A stretch of 64,000 nt of DNA from Syntrophobacteraceae bacterium (GCA_003566995.1 PXBG01000151.1:1-64000), one strand, 5' to 3'. Positions 32,204 through 41,989 are shown, counted from the first letter of the stretch. A program made the numbers and translations. Notes: a model not told the origin generated them from the letters alone.

Positions 32204-33313
32204 ATGAAAGACAAGAGAATCCACTGGGCGACGGAAACAGTCAGCACCGGCACAACGGGATCAGTCCTCACATGTCCGCCCTCGCAAGCTTCCCGCCGCC
32301 TGCACCAGACTTCAAGCCCCTGCCCTTTACCCCGGAACGGAGGCAGAGTCCTGGCCATTCACCAGGGAGCCCTGGGTGATCTTCTTCTGACCCTTCCGGT
32401 CCTGAACGGCCTTCACCACCACTGCCGGGTCCGTCTGCACCTATGGACCAAGCCCCAACACGGGGAACTCCTGAAGGGCCTGCCCTTCGTTGAGGAGGTT
32501 TGCAGGGGAATGGAAACGGATCTCACCCCCTTCTACCATGATGAATTGTGGGAAAAGGCGCCCCTTCCCCATTTTTTTCAAAGGGCGGACGCCGTCATCT
32601 TCTTCGGTCAGAATTCCGCGCGTGCCGTCTGTCATCGCCTGTCGCAGCGCTTCCTTCGCCCTGTCCTGTGGATACAGTCCTTTCCCCGGGAAAACACGGT
32701 GCAAAGCGTCTCCCAGTTCATGGCGGACCAGTTTCGATCCCTTCAAATTCCCCTCGAAAACATTCCCCTGCGGCTCAAAGCCCCCGATCATGTTTTCCCG
32801 GAACTGGAAAGCCGCCTGAGAAATGCGGGAATTCAAGAGGGCTCCAACCCGGTGGTGATCCACGCCGGCAGCGGGGGCAAAAGGAAGATCTGGCCCTTGA
32901 ACCAATGGCTTTCCCTGGCCGCATGGCTTGAAAAAAAAAGCTCCCGGCAAGCGGTCACGCTCCTGGGCCCCGCGGACTCGCACCTCGCTCCTTTTGCCGG
33001 GGAACTGGAAAAGTACGGAATACCCTCCCTGAAAAACATTTCTCTTTCCCATGCCCTGGCTCTCATGAACAGAGCGTGCGCCTACGTGGGAAACGACTCG
33101 GGACTGAGCCACCTGGCCGCCCTGGCGGGCACCACGTGCATTGTCCTTTTCGGCCCCACCGATCCGAGAGTGTGGGCACCCCGGGGAGAGAATGTCCACA
33201 TCGTCCGGACCAGCTGGGACGATGAGAACAACCTGAACCTTTCCCCTCCTTCCCCGGAAGTCTCTCCCCCCATGGAAGCCATTCAGAAGTTGCTTCTTCC
33301 CATCATCTCCTGA
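32204..33313 (+). CDS. Glycosyltransferase family 9 (heptosyltransferase-like)
   Basis: The 369-residue protein shows the GT-B fold of ADP-heptose:LPS heptosyltransferases: VLAIHQGALGDLLLTLPVL near residue 50, VVIHAGSGGKRKIWPLNQW (donor-binding loop, about 225-243), YVGNDSGLSHLAALAGT and LFGPTDPRVWAPRG in the C-terminal half. It transfers a sugar to lipopolysaccharide core or a related glycolipid on the inner face of the inner membrane. The ATG at 32204 is chosen; the longer upstream frame overlaps the preceding small gene and lacks conserved sequence. It converges on an acyl-CoA ligase gene with a two-base gap. Confidence 0.85.
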   Translation: MKDKRIHWATETVSTGTTGSVLTCPPSQASRRLHQTSSPCPLPRNGGRVLAIHQGALGDLLLTLPVLNGLHHHCRVRLHLWTKPQHGELLKGLPFVEEVCRGMETDLTPFYHDELWEKAPLPHFFQRADAVIFFGQNSARAVCHRLSQRFLRPVLWIQSFPRENTVQSVSQFMADQFRSLQIPLENIPLRLKAPDHVFPELESRLRNAGIQEGSNPVVIHAGSGGKRKIWPLNQWLSLAAWLEKKSSRQAVTLLGPADSHLAPFAGELEKYGIPSLKNISLSHALALMNRACAYVGNDSGLSHLAALAGTTCIVLFGPTDPRVWAPRGENVHIVRTSWDDENNLNLSPPSPEVSPPMEAIQKLLLPIIS

Positions 33314-33315
33314 AA

Positions 33316-34956
33316 TCAGCCTTTGAGCTTCCTTCGTAGCAGCTTTCCCGTTGGAGTGCGCGGAAGGGAGCCCACGTACTCCACAATCCTGGGCAACTTG
33401 TAAATGGCGATGTGATCTTTGAGGAACTCCTTCAGCTCTTCCGTCAAGGCCTCACTTCCCTTCTCGCCAGGCTTGAGAACGATAACCGCCTTGGTGACCT
33501 GTCCCTTCTCGGGATCGGGCACGCCCACCACACCCACGTCGGCCACCCTGGGGTGCCTGGAAATGGCCCACTCCACCTCTGCGGGGCCAATTCGGTAGCC
33601 GGAACTTTTGATCATCTCATCTTCCCTGGACACGAAAAAGAGATTGCCCGTCTCATCCTCGTAAACCGCATCCCCCATCTGGTTCCAGCCCTTTTGCACT
33701 CCCCGGGCCTGGGACCTGAGAAGGCGCTCCCCATCTTCATAGGGCTTCCAGTAAAGGGTTCCCGAGGGGCCCTTGAGAAGCATGCTGCCCACATCGTTGG
33801 GCCCGCAGTCTTTCCCCTCGCCGTCCATGACCCTCACCTGCACTCCCGGAAGGGGCTTTCCGATGGAATTGGCCACCGGTGCTTCATTCATGGTGTTGGA
33901 AGTCACCAGGTGGAGCATTTCCGTGCCTCCCAGCCCTTCCCAGATGGGCTTTCCCGTGAGCTCTTTCCAGGCGTTCAGTGTCTCGGCGCCCAGAGCGTCC
34001 CCTCCCGACGTGTACAACCGAACGGAGCTCAAGTCATATTCCTTGAAAGGGGGGTGCTTCATGAGGGCCCTGTAGCCCGTGGGCAGACCGGTGAGTACGG
34101 TGATGCCGTGCTTTTTAACCAGTTCCATCATGTCGGGAGGGGAAAAACGAGGTATGAGGGAGACGCCCGCCCCCCCTTCGAAAGGAAGGAGAGAGAAAGT
34201 TCCGAAGCCCGCCGCGAAGGAAACGGGAGCCGCGCCGCCCAGAATGTCCCCCGGCTGAAGCTTGTAGACATACTTGTTCACCATCCGGGCCTTGATGAGA
34301 GACGGCCTCACAAAATGCACACACCCCTTGGGCATTCCCGTGGTGCCCGAGGTGTAGAGAATGATGCCGATGTCATGGGCATGGAGCATGGCGGCTTCCA
34401 GTTCCGGGGAACCCTTTTCCATGAGTTCTTCAAACACCAGGTTGCCCTGGGCACGGACTTCATCGGGTGACCCGCCGATGACGATGATCCGGGTTGCGAA
34501 CCGGAAAGCGGGTTTTGCCGCTTCCACAGGCCCCATGAGGGGCGCATTGACCACGAAGTGTTTCATTTCCGCATTGTTGGCCACGAAAGTGATCTCTCCC
34601 GTGGACCAGAGGGGTGATGTGGGCACGGGTATGGCACCGATTTTTTCGATGGCGAAAATGGTGATGATGGCCTCGGGAGAGTTCACCAGGCGAATGCCCA
34701 CCCTGTCCTGTGGTTCCACACCGAGGGATTTCAAAGCATTTCCAAAACGGTTGACCGATCGTTGCAGCTGGGCATAGGAAATGGTCCGGTCCATGAACTT
34801 TATGGCGACATTTTCCCCCCGCCCTTCCCGCACGTGACGATCCAGAAGAGAGTCCGCCAGATTCAATTCCACAGGTGTATCGGCAAATTCTTCGGGGACG
34901 ATGTATTCCGGCCACATGTCTTTGGGTGGCAGGTAACTGTCCGGTATTTTTCCCAT
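33316..34956 (-). CDS. AMP-dependent acyl-CoA synthetase, benzoate-CoA ligase-like
   Basis: The 546-residue adenylate-forming enzyme has the P-loop IILYTSGTTGMPKGC (about 195-209), GGTEMLH (A5), MGDAVYEDETGNLFFVSREDEMIKSSGYRIGPAEVE (A7-A8), and the catalytic Lys in RTPTGKLLRR (A10). Its start (DMWPEYIVPEEF, then NLADSLLDRHVREG) resembles 2-aminobenzoate- and 4-hydroxybenzoate-CoA ligases. It makes a CoA thioester from an aromatic or related carboxylic acid, the first step in anaerobic degradation. Substrate is not certain. It stands alone; no other degradation genes lie in the window apart from the PaaK paralogue. Confidence 0.92.
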   Translation of the reverse strand: MGKIPDSYLPPKDMWPEYIVPEEFADTPVELNLADSLLDRHVREGRGENVAIKFMDRTISYAQLQRSVNRFGNALKSLGVEPQDRVGIRLVNSPEAIITIFAIEKIGAIPVPTSPLWSTGEITFVANNAEMKHFVVNAPLMGPVEAAKPAFRFATRIIVIGGSPDEVRAQGNLVFEELMEKGSPELEAAMLHAHDIGIILYTSGTTGMPKGCVHFVRPSLIKARMVNKYVYKLQPGDILGGAAPVSFAAGFGTFSLLPFEGGAGVSLIPRFSPPDMMELVKKHGITVLTGLPTGYRALMKHPPFKEYDLSSVRLYTSGGDALGAETLNAWKELTGKPIWEGLGGTEMLHLVTSNTMNEAPVANSIGKPLPGVQVRVMDGEGKDCGPNDVGSMLLKGPSGTLYWKPYEDGERLLRSQARGVQKGWNQMGDAVYEDETGNLFFVSREDEMIKSSGYRIGPAEVEWAISRHPRVADVGVVGVPDPEKGQVTKAVIVLKPGEKGSEALTEELKEFLKDHIAIYKLPRIVEYVGSLPRTPTGKLLRRKLKG

Positions 34957-35256
34957 CTTTTGACTCTCCTGTTGAGCAGCCGGTCTCGGTGAACGGCTTC
35001 TTAAAAGAACCAGAACATGACGACATCAAAAACAAAAGGCAAAAAGCCTCCCTGTGGGCCCTTTGCCACAAAAGACGATGAATTCTTCCTGAATTTGCAA
35101 GCACTCTATATATGCAGGAATAAGGGAGGCGGTGAGGGGCGGGATTCAGCCGGCGATAAAAAAAAACGGCCCGCAATGAGAACACGGATTCTGACGCCTC
35201 TGCAGGGCACCCTTTGGAAGCCATACTCCATAAAAAGTTTGCCGGCGCGCCGTGAT
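34957..35256. other. 300-bp intergenic region
   Basis: Between two leftward genes; no RNA gene, hairpin terminator or convincing promoter was found here. Confidence 0.4.
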
Positions 35257-35865
35257 TTAAAAGCCGCCGGCCAGAACCCTGATTCCCTCGCGTTTCAAAG
35301 CACTCACGATGGGAGACAAATCGCATTTTTTCATACGAATGGAGTAAGCTTCACCCGCACCACCCGTTGGGGGCAAATGATACAGACTCACCACTTTTCC
35401 ATTGTTTTTTTCCACAATCTCCAGAATTTTGCTCAAAAAACCTCCTGAAGAAGGAACCTGAACGTCCAGCCGGGACGAATAAGGCAGCATGCCCATGGTC
35501 GTTATGAAACCCGAGAGCACATCCACCACGGTGATCACTCCCACCAGCTTTCCTCCTTCCACCACGGGCAAACCGCCAATGCGCTTTTCCAGTATGATCT
35601 GAGCCGCCTCATCCATGGAAAGGTCGGGAGTGGCCACGATGGGCTTTCGAATCATCACATCCCCCAGTGTCAGTTCTTCGAGCATGGAGGCGATGAGCAC
35701 CCCTCGAAGGTCCGCATCGGTCACCCATCCGATGAGCTTCTGTTCGTGATCCACCACGGGAAGATGCCTGATGGACGCCAGTTTCATGAGGGACAGCGCT
35801 TCCTGAATGGACGCTTCCTGGCGAATGGTCATGACCTTGGTGGTCATCCAATGCTTGACGATCAC
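35257..35865 (-). CDS. Tandem CBS-domain protein with C-terminal ACT-like domain
   Basis: The 202-residue protein carries two CBS domains (about 5-65, MTTKVMTIRQEASIQEALSL and IRHLPVVDHEQKLIGWVTD; about 70-135, IGGLPVVEGGKLVGVITVVD) and a C-terminal ACT-like part (about 145-202). This is the layout of AcuB-type regulators that bind adenine nucleotides. It is monocistronic as far as can be seen. The ATG start is preceded by GGGTGAACAGTG, a weak site. Confidence 0.88.
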   Translation of the reverse strand: MIVKHWMTTKVMTIRQEASIQEALSLMKLASIRHLPVVDHEQKLIGWVTDADLRGVLIASMLEELTLGDVMIRKPIVATPDLSMDEAAQIILEKRIGGLPVVEGGKLVGVITVVDVLSGFITTMGMLPYSSRLDVQVPSSGGFLSKILEIVEKNNGKVVSLYHLPPTGGAGEAYSIRMKKCDLSPIVSALKREGIRVLAGGF

Positions 35866-36170
35866 TGTTCACCCTTTCGACCACATGTCAGAAACGAGAA
35901 GAAAGCTGATTTAATCAGCGATTGCAATAACTTCTTAGCAACACGCGAAAAAACTAAGTTATGCGGGTCAAAAATGCAAGGAGAAATTCCGCAGGAGAAA
36001 TTCCACGGGAAAGGGCTTCGTGCTCTTTGAAGCTGCCGGCAAAGGTTCGCAGGGACGACCTTTTCATTGACCATCGGGCAGGCTCATGGTACGCTTTTAT
36101 CAGGTATAAGCATGTTATCTCTACATTTTCAGAACATTCCCCTTTTCCCAACAAAAGATGGAGGTGACAC
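35866..36170. other. 305-bp intergenic region between divergent genes
   Basis: Holds the 5' regions of the divergent CBS and ABM genes. I see no promoter pair with good spacing and no RNA gene. Confidence 0.4.
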
Positions 36171-36461
36171 ATGGCTGTTCGAGTCTTGATTGAACGGATC
36201 GTGGAGGAGGGTCAGGAAGTCAAGCTTCACGAGCTTTTGACGAAGCTGCGCTCCCTGGCCCTTCAAAAGGGCAATGGCTACATTTCGGGAGAAACATTGA
36301 GGTGTTTGGACATTCCCAACAAATTCCTCGTGATCAGCACGTGGAACGACCTGAAGGACTGGAAGGCCTGGCAAAATGACCCCGAAAGGACCGAAATTCA
36401 AAAGGCCCTGAACAATGTTCTGAGATCCCCTGAAACCGTGACGGCCTATTCCAACCTCTGA
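36171..36461 (+). CDS. Antibiotic biosynthesis monooxygenase (ABM) domain protein
   Basis: The 96-residue protein matches the small dimeric ABM alpha/beta barrel: AVRVLIERIVEEG at the start, ELLTKLRSLALQKGNGYISGETLRC, then FLVISTWNDLKDWKAWQNDP (the usual W-SxxxWxxW strand). Members are heme-degrading or quinone oxygenases or have no assigned function. GGAGGTGACAC gives a strong start. A perfect inverted repeat follows its stop. Confidence 0.88.
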   Translation: MAVRVLIERIVEEGQEVKLHELLTKLRSLALQKGNGYISGETLRCLDIPNKFLVISTWNDLKDWKAWQNDPERTEIQKALNNVLRSPETVTAYSNL

Positions 36462-36495
36462 AGTCCAGGGAAAATTTTCCGAGAATTCTTTGACC

Positions 36496-36535
36496 CCCCT
36501 CGCCGGGCCGCCCTCTCTTTCAGGCCGGCGAGGGG
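36496..36535. terminator. inverted repeat between convergent ABM and rel genes
   Basis: CCCCTCGCCGG and CCGGCGAGGGG pair exactly (11 bp, 18-base loop) four bases before the rel stop codon. No T-run follows, but position between convergent genes and strength suggest a bidirectional transcription-ending structure. Confidence 0.55.
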
Positions 36536-36539
36536 CACA

Positions 36540-38711
36540 TCAGTCCATGCTCCTGTGAACTTTCAAAATGCCCCTTTCGGACCGCAGCACGGAAAGGACC
36601 CGCTGAAGGTGCTTGGTGTCTTTCACTTCTATCTTCAGGCGGCAGAGGGCTGAGTCCTTCGGGCTGCTGTCGAACTTCACATCCACCACATTCACGTCGA
36701 GCTGCCCCAGGACCCCGCTTAGATTTGCCAGCATGCCTTTTTCCTGAGCCAGGGTGACGTGAATCTCCACGGGATAGACCTTGCCTTCACCCGTGTCCCA
36801 CTTCACATCGATCCTTCGCTCCTCGTCCCCCCTGCCCACGTTGCGGCAGGTGGCGCGGTGGACGGTGATGCCCCTTCCCCGAGTGATGTAGCCCACAATG
36901 GCTTCCCCCGGAACGGGATTGCAGCACCTGGCCATGCGGATCATGACGTTGTCCGCCCCGTGGACGATGATGCCTTCGTCCTGGGAACGCGGCTTTTTCT
37001 TTTCGAGGGTGAGAACATCCTCCTTTTCATCGGGCTCCCCCTGATCCGGTGGAGTGAGCCTTCCCATCACCTGGACGGGAGAGATTTTCCGGTATCCGAT
37101 GCTGGCGAGCAGGTCGTCCACACTTCGCAGGGAAAAAGAGCGGGCCACATCGAGCAGCTCTGAAGAGTTGATGTAATTGTTGAAATTCAACCCTTTTTTG
37201 CGAAATTCCTTCTCGCACAAATCTCTCCCCGTGGTCACCGACCGCTGCCGCTCCGCCGCCTTGATCCAGTGGCGGATGCGTTGTGTGGCCTTGGAGGTTT
37301 TGACAAAGTTGAGCCAGTCCTTGCTGGGCTGGTGGTTGGCCGCCGTGAGAATTTCCACCGTGTCCCCACTTTGCAGCTGGTAGCGCAAGGGAACGATTTT
37401 TCCGTTGACCCGAGCCCCCACGCAACGATGCCCCACTTCCGAATGCACTTCATAAGCGAAATCGATGGGCGTGGACCCCGCGGGAAAGACTTTCACATCC
37501 CCGCGAGGCGTGAACACATAGATTTCATCCGTGTGAAAGCCATCCTTGACCACCTGGAAGAAGGTCTTGGGATCCCGCCACTCCTTGTTCCAGTCCAGCA
37601 GTTCCTTGAGCCACGAAAACCGCTGAGACTCCTTTTCTGCCAGGCGTTCCCGGGAATCCCCTCTCTGCTTGTAAAGCCAGTGTGCCGCCACCCCTTCATT
37701 GGCAATGAGATCCATTTCCCGGGTTCGAATCTGCACTTCCATTTTTTCCCCGTAGGGACCCATCACGGTCGTGTGCAGAGACTGATACATGTTGGACTTG
37801 GGCTTGACAATGTAGTCCTTGAACCGCCCCGTTACGGGCTCCCAGAGGTTGTGCACGATGCCGAGGGCTTCATAGCACTCACGCACCGATTCCACGATGA
37901 TGCGAAAGGCAATGAGATCGTAAATGCTTTCCAGGTCGAGCTTTTGACGGAGCATTTTGGAATAGATGCTGTACAGGTGCTTGGACCTGCCGCTGACCTT
38001 TGCCCTGAGACCGCTGTTTTCCAGGTGATGGTGCAAAGTCCCCTTCACTTCCTCAATGTAGCGCCGCCTCTCCTTTTCGGTCCTGGCCAGCCCCTGCAGC
38101 ATTCTGTCGTGTTCTTCGGGTTCGAGACATTTGAAGGCCAGATCTTCCAGCTCCACCTTCATCCACTCGATGCCCAGGCGATCGGCCAGGGGGGCGTAGA
38201 TGTCCAGGGCTTCGTGAGCCAGCACACGCTGGGAAGCGGAACACAGGTTTTCGTAGGTCCGCATGTCGTGTAGGCGCTCACCCAGCTTCACAAGAAGGAT
38301 TCTCATGTCATGGGAAAGAGCGAGCACCATCTTTCGCATGTATTCTGCCTGCTCTTCTTTCCTGTTGCTGAAATCGAGCCTCGTGAGCTTGGTCACTCCC
38401 TGGACGATGTGGGCCACATCGGCTCCGAAATTGTCCTGTATTTGCTCCGGGGCACACACTTCATCCACCAGAAGATCGTGCAGCAGGGCCGCCCCGATGC
38501 TTTCCACACCCAGCCGCATTTGTGTCATGATGCCCGCGACAGCCAGAGGATGAGACATGTAGGGCTCCCCCTTGAGCCTGACCTTGCCACGGTATGCAGC
38601 GGAGGCAAAAACATAGGCTTTTTCCAAAAAGCCCACATCCGCCTCGGGATAGTACTCCAGCAGTCGATCGATGATTTCGAAAAAACGCACAGCCCTCTTC
38701 CCGCAACTCAC
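36540..38711 (-). CDS. rel: RelA/SpoT (p)ppGpp synthetase with altered hydrolase residues
   Basis: The 723-residue protein has the full long-RSH layout: HD hydrolase domain (about 30-180), synthetase domain (about 225-350, IYDLIAFRIIVES, GRFKDYIVKPKSN, EVQIRTREMD), TGS (about 390-450, VFTPRGDVKVFPAGSTPIDF), a Cys-containing conserved region (RMARCCNPVPGEAIVGY) and C-terminal ACT. It makes (p)ppGpp under stringent stress. In the HD domain SHP and HD are kept, but HDxxED reads HDLLVDE and LADRLHNMRT reads LGERLHDMRT, so residues equivalent to E81, D144 and N148 of the S. equisimilis enzyme are V, E and D. Hydrolysis may be weak. ispG is three bases upstream. Confidence 0.95.
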   Translation of the reverse strand: MSCGKRAVRFFEIIDRLLEYYPEADVGFLEKAYVFASAAYRGKVRLKGEPYMSHPLAVAGIMTQMRLGVESIGAALLHDLLVDEVCAPEQIQDNFGADVAHIVQGVTKLTRLDFSNRKEEQAEYMRKMVLALSHDMRILLVKLGERLHDMRTYENLCSASQRVLAHEALDIYAPLADRLGIEWMKVELEDLAFKCLEPEEHDRMLQGLARTEKERRRYIEEVKGTLHHHLENSGLRAKVSGRSKHLYSIYSKMLRQKLDLESIYDLIAFRIIVESVRECYEALGIVHNLWEPVTGRFKDYIVKPKSNMYQSLHTTVMGPYGEKMEVQIRTREMDLIANEGVAAHWLYKQRGDSRERLAEKESQRFSWLKELLDWNKEWRDPKTFFQVVKDGFHTDEIYVFTPRGDVKVFPAGSTPIDFAYEVHSEVGHRCVGARVNGKIVPLRYQLQSGDTVEILTAANHQPSKDWLNFVKTSKATQRIRHWIKAAERQRSVTTGRDLCEKEFRKKGLNFNNYINSSELLDVARSFSLRSVDDLLASIGYRKISPVQVMGRLTPPDQGEPDEKEDVLTLEKKKPRSQDEGIIVHGADNVMIRMARCCNPVPGEAIVGYITRGRGITVHRATCRNVGRGDEERRIDVKWDTGEGKVYPVEIHVTLAQEKGMLANLSGVLGQLDVNVVDVKFDSSPKDSALCRLKIEVKDTKHLQRVLSVLRSERGILKVHRSMD

Positions 38712-38714
38712 CCT

Positions 38715-39827
38715 CTATGGTTGCTGATCCTGGGGTCCCTTCCCATGGAGTTTTTCACCCGTCATGCTCTCCACTTCCGCAAGCAATCTCGTCAAAAGAT
38801 CCTTCTGGGGAATTTTTTCCACCAACTCCCCCTTCTTGAACAAAATGCCGCTTCCCCTGCCCCCCGCAATGCCCACATCCGCCTCCCGGGCCTCCCCTGG
38901 TCCATTGACCACACAGCCCATGATGGCCACCTTGAGGGGCGTGCGAATCTTTCTCAGAATTTTATCGGCTTTCTGGACCAAAGGAATGAGTTCCATTTCC
39001 GTGCGTCCGCATGTGGGGCAGGAAATGAGTTCCACACCCCTGTGGCGCAGTCCCAGGGACCTCAGAATGCTGTAGGCCACCGGAATTTCCTCTTCGGGAT
39101 CGCTGGTGAGAGACACGCGCAAGGTATCCCCGATGCCCTCCAGAAGCAAAAGCCCGATTCCCAGAGCCGACTTGACCGCGCCGTCCACCACCGTGCCCGC
39201 TTCCGTCACTCCCAGGTGAAGGGGGTAGTCCGTTTTTCCCGAGAGCAGGCGGTAGGAAGCTATGGTGTCCAGGACACTGGAAGACTTGAGAGAGATCTTG
39301 ATGAGGTCAAAACCTTCATCTTCCAGGAGCTGCACGTGTTTCAGGGCACTCTCCACCATGGCCTCTGGAGTGGGGTGACCGTCCCGGGCCAGGAGCTCTT
39401 TTTCAATGGAACCGCTGTTCACTCCGATGCGTATGGGCACCTGCCGCTCGAGAGCCGCAGCCGCCACGCGCGCAACCCTGTCGCGCCCTCCGATGTTGCC
39501 CGGATTGAGCCGCAATCCATCCACTCCCTCCCTGATGGCACCCAGGGCAAGACGATGGTCAAAGTGAATGTCAGCGATCAATGGAACACCGATATTCCTC
39601 CTGATCCGGCCCAGTTGCTGCACCGCCTCTTCATCGACCACGGCCACCCGCACCAATTGGCAGCCCGCTTCCTCCAGGCGGCGAATCTGCTCCACCGTGG
39701 CGCGCCAGTCCCGGGTGTCCGTGTTGGCCATGGACTGCACGACGATGGGGGCTCCCCCTCCGATGGGTATGGATCCCACATGTATCCTTTTGCTGTTGCG
39801 ACGGGGCAAAATAGTGTTCAAAGGCAT
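38715..39827 (-). CDS. ispG: 4-hydroxy-3-methylbut-2-enyl diphosphate synthase
   Basis: The 370-residue enzyme catalyses the penultimate step of the MEP isoprenoid pathway using a [4Fe-4S] cluster. Features: VQSMANTDTRDWRATVEQIRRLEEAG near the start, NPGNIGGRDRV, RIGVNSGSIEKELL, LGVTEAGTVVDGAVKSALGIG, and the cluster ligands in SCPTCGRTEMEL (two Cys) and CVVNGPGEA (third Cys). ACAGGAGTC supports the ATG start. It is co-transcribed with the following rel gene. Electron donor genes are not in the window. Confidence 0.96.
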   Translation of the reverse strand: MPLNTILPRRNSKRIHVGSIPIGGGAPIVVQSMANTDTRDWRATVEQIRRLEEAGCQLVRVAVVDEEAVQQLGRIRRNIGVPLIADIHFDHRLALGAIREGVDGLRLNPGNIGGRDRVARVAAAALERQVPIRIGVNSGSIEKELLARDGHPTPEAMVESALKHVQLLEDEGFDLIKISLKSSSVLDTIASYRLLSGKTDYPLHLGVTEAGTVVDGAVKSALGIGLLLLEGIGDTLRVSLTSDPEEEIPVAYSILRSLGLRHRGVELISCPTCGRTEMELIPLVQKADKILRKIRTPLKVAIMGCVVNGPGEAREADVGIAGGRGSGILFKKGELVEKIPQKDLLTRLLAEVESMTGEKLHGKGPQDQQP

Positions 39828-40138
39828 GACTCCTGTTGTGTTTCAGCGAAAATCACCCAAAGACCCCCGGAACAGGGCGCCAAAAATGATGCGGTGACGG
39901 AAGGAAGCAGAGGTTTTCGCGCGGCTGCCTGCACCACCACCTCCGGGCAAGAGTCAGTTTACTAACAAATAGCCCCGTGCTTTTCAATGCCGGTGCCAAA
40001 GGGAAAAGGCCGAAGGGAGTGAGCCGGCAAACCTCCTTTCCTTGCTGGGGGAACAAGGTTTGAGGCGGGCCCGGAAGGGAAGAAAAGGTGATCGAAGAAG
40101 GAAGAAGGGAGCGAAAGTTCCCTTGCAAAAACTCAGAA
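39828..40138. other. 311-bp intergenic region
   Basis: Between ispG and the PilB/GspE-type gene, both leftward. No terminator hairpin with T-run or small gene was seen; a rho-dependent or distal end of the upstream operon is likely. Confidence 0.4.
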
Positions 40139-41857
40139 TCACAACACGTCCACAGAGGAGGATTCCTCGTCAATGGCCACCCGGTTCACTTCTTCAAGGG
40201 TGGTGAGGCCCCGCAGAACTTTTTTGAGCCCATCGTAGCGCAGGCTCTGAAAACCCGCTTCCCTCGCCAGCCGCTGAATATCCACCGCCGACTCCCCGCG
40301 GGAGATCAGGCTGCGCATTTCTTCGTCCAGATAGATGATTTCATGAAGGGCGATTCGCCCGGAAAAACCCTTGTGGCCGCAATGAGAACAACCCTTTCCC
40401 CGATAGGCGAAAACTTCCCGGCCTTCCACGTTGAACGCCTTGCGCACCTGCTCCGGAGTCATGACATATTTTTCTTTGCAGTGGTCACAAATTTTTCTCA
40501 CCAGCCGCTGAGACATGACCCCCACAATGGACTGGGCCACCAGAAAAGGCTTGAGTCCAATGTCAATGAGGCGTGTGATGGCTTGAATGGCGCTGTTGGT
40601 GTGCAGGGTTCCCAACACGAGATGACCCGTGAGGGCCGCCTGGCAGGCAATCTGAGCCGTCTCTCCATCGCGGATCTCCCCCACGAGCATCACGTCGGGA
40701 TCCTGGCGCAGGAAAGCCCTCAGGGCGGTGGCAAAATTCAGCTCCACTGCGGAATTCACCTGGATCTGGGATATTCCCCCCAGCCGGTATTCCACGGGAT
40801 CCTCGATGGTGGTGATGTTGACCTCGGGCTTGTTGACGTGCTTCAAAACGGAGAAGAGGGTGGTGGTTTTTCCCGAACCTGTGGGTCCCGTGACGAAAAA
40901 GATGCCGTGGGGCATCTCTATGATTCTTTTGAGGACGCTGAGAGAATTCCTTGAAAAATTGAGTTCCGTGAGATCGGGAATGTCCTTGGCGCGCGTTTGT
41001 CCCAGGATGCGCAGAACAATCTTCTCCCCGTGGATGGTGGGCACGCTGGAGAACCGAAAGTCAATGGCTCCGTTGGGCATTTCCAGATTGATGCGTCCGT
41101 CCTGGGCCCTGCGCCTCTCGGTGATGTCCATGTTGGCGAGTATTTTCAGCCTGGAGACAATGGGGGGCAAAAGAGTTTTTTCCAGGTTGCTCCTCTCCTG
41201 GAGCAGCCCGTCGATGCGAAAGCGCACCTTGACTTTCTCTTCCCCCGGTTCGATGTGAATGTCACTGGCCCCCTCCCGAACCCCCAGAAGAAGCAGCCCG
41301 TTGACAAACTCCACCACGGCCTGACTCCCCGCGACTTTTTGCAGTTCGTCCCGCGTGAGCTCGGAAATGTCCTCGATCTGAATGGTGTCCGTGACGATCT
41401 TCCGGGAGAGGTCGGTGAGCTGCTGATCGCCCTTGTAGTTGATTTCGATGGCCTCTTCGATGTCTTCGGGAAAGGCGAAACCGGGGCTCACCGCCAGGTG
41501 AATGAGGCCTTCGATCTTTTTGACGGTGAAGTGGTCCTGAGGATTCGCCAGGGCGGCGGTGACCGCATCCCCGAATTTGTACACAAGGACCACTTGGTTC
41601 TTGCGGGCGAAAGATTCGGGAAGCAAGTGGACCACATCCCGCTGAAAAACGGTTTTGGAAAGATCCAGATAGACCAGTCCCAGGGAGTCTGCCCACAGCC
41701 GTCCCAGCATTTTGGGCGGATGGGTGTTCGTGCGCAGGAGGTGCCGCAGGATCTGCCCCGCGTCTTCCGAATACTTTTCTACGAGGCGGTTGAGGTTTTC
41801 CCGCGTGACCATCTTCCTGGTCACCAGTGAACTGAGAAAAGTGGGATTTTTAACCAT
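40139..41857 (-). CDS. PilB/GspE-type secretion or pilus extension ATPase
   Basis: The 572-residue protein has an N-terminal MshEN-type domain (about 1-150), then the GspE/PilB core: Walker A VTGPTGSGKTTTLFS (about 318-332), Asp box TIEDPVEYRL, Walker B MLVGEIRDGETAQIA, His box GTLHTNSA, and the tetracysteine zinc finger CDHCKEKY...CSHCGHKGF near residue 470-500. All catalytic motifs are intact. Such hexameric ATPases power pilus assembly or type II secretion. It ends a leftward group with a receiver protein, a histidine kinase, an ODP-like protein and a PilT-like fusion; pilin and platform genes are not present here. Confidence 0.93.
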   Translation of the reverse strand: MVKNPTFLSSLVTRKMVTRENLNRLVEKYSEDAGQILRHLLRTNTHPPKMLGRLWADSLGLVYLDLSKTVFQRDVVHLLPESFARKNQVVLVYKFGDAVTAALANPQDHFTVKKIEGLIHLAVSPGFAFPEDIEEAIEINYKGDQQLTDLSRKIVTDTIQIEDISELTRDELQKVAGSQAVVEFVNGLLLLGVREGASDIHIEPGEEKVKVRFRIDGLLQERSNLEKTLLPPIVSRLKILANMDITERRRAQDGRINLEMPNGAIDFRFSSVPTIHGEKIVLRILGQTRAKDIPDLTELNFSRNSLSVLKRIIEMPHGIFFVTGPTGSGKTTTLFSVLKHVNKPEVNITTIEDPVEYRLGGISQIQVNSAVELNFATALRAFLRQDPDVMLVGEIRDGETAQIACQAALTGHLVLGTLHTNSAIQAITRLIDIGLKPFLVAQSIVGVMSQRLVRKICDHCKEKYVMTPEQVRKAFNVEGREVFAYRGKGCSHCGHKGFSGRIALHEIIYLDEEMRSLISRGESAVDIQRLAREAGFQSLRYDGLKKVLRGLTTLEEVNRVAIDEESSSVDVL

Positions 41858-41989
41858 TTATGTCTTCCCCGGCCCTTGAAGCCAGCCTGAAGCCTTCATG
41901 CTGAAGAGGAATTCAAAGTTCTTGGTCAAGGAAACTTTTGAGGCGATGACACCCGGGACATTGTTTTCAAAAGACGCCCTGAAAACCGG

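Noticed and set aside
38310..39965. Plus-strand open frame of 551 residues opposite rel and ispG
   Set aside because: Spans two well-supported genes on the other strand and shows no domain signature.
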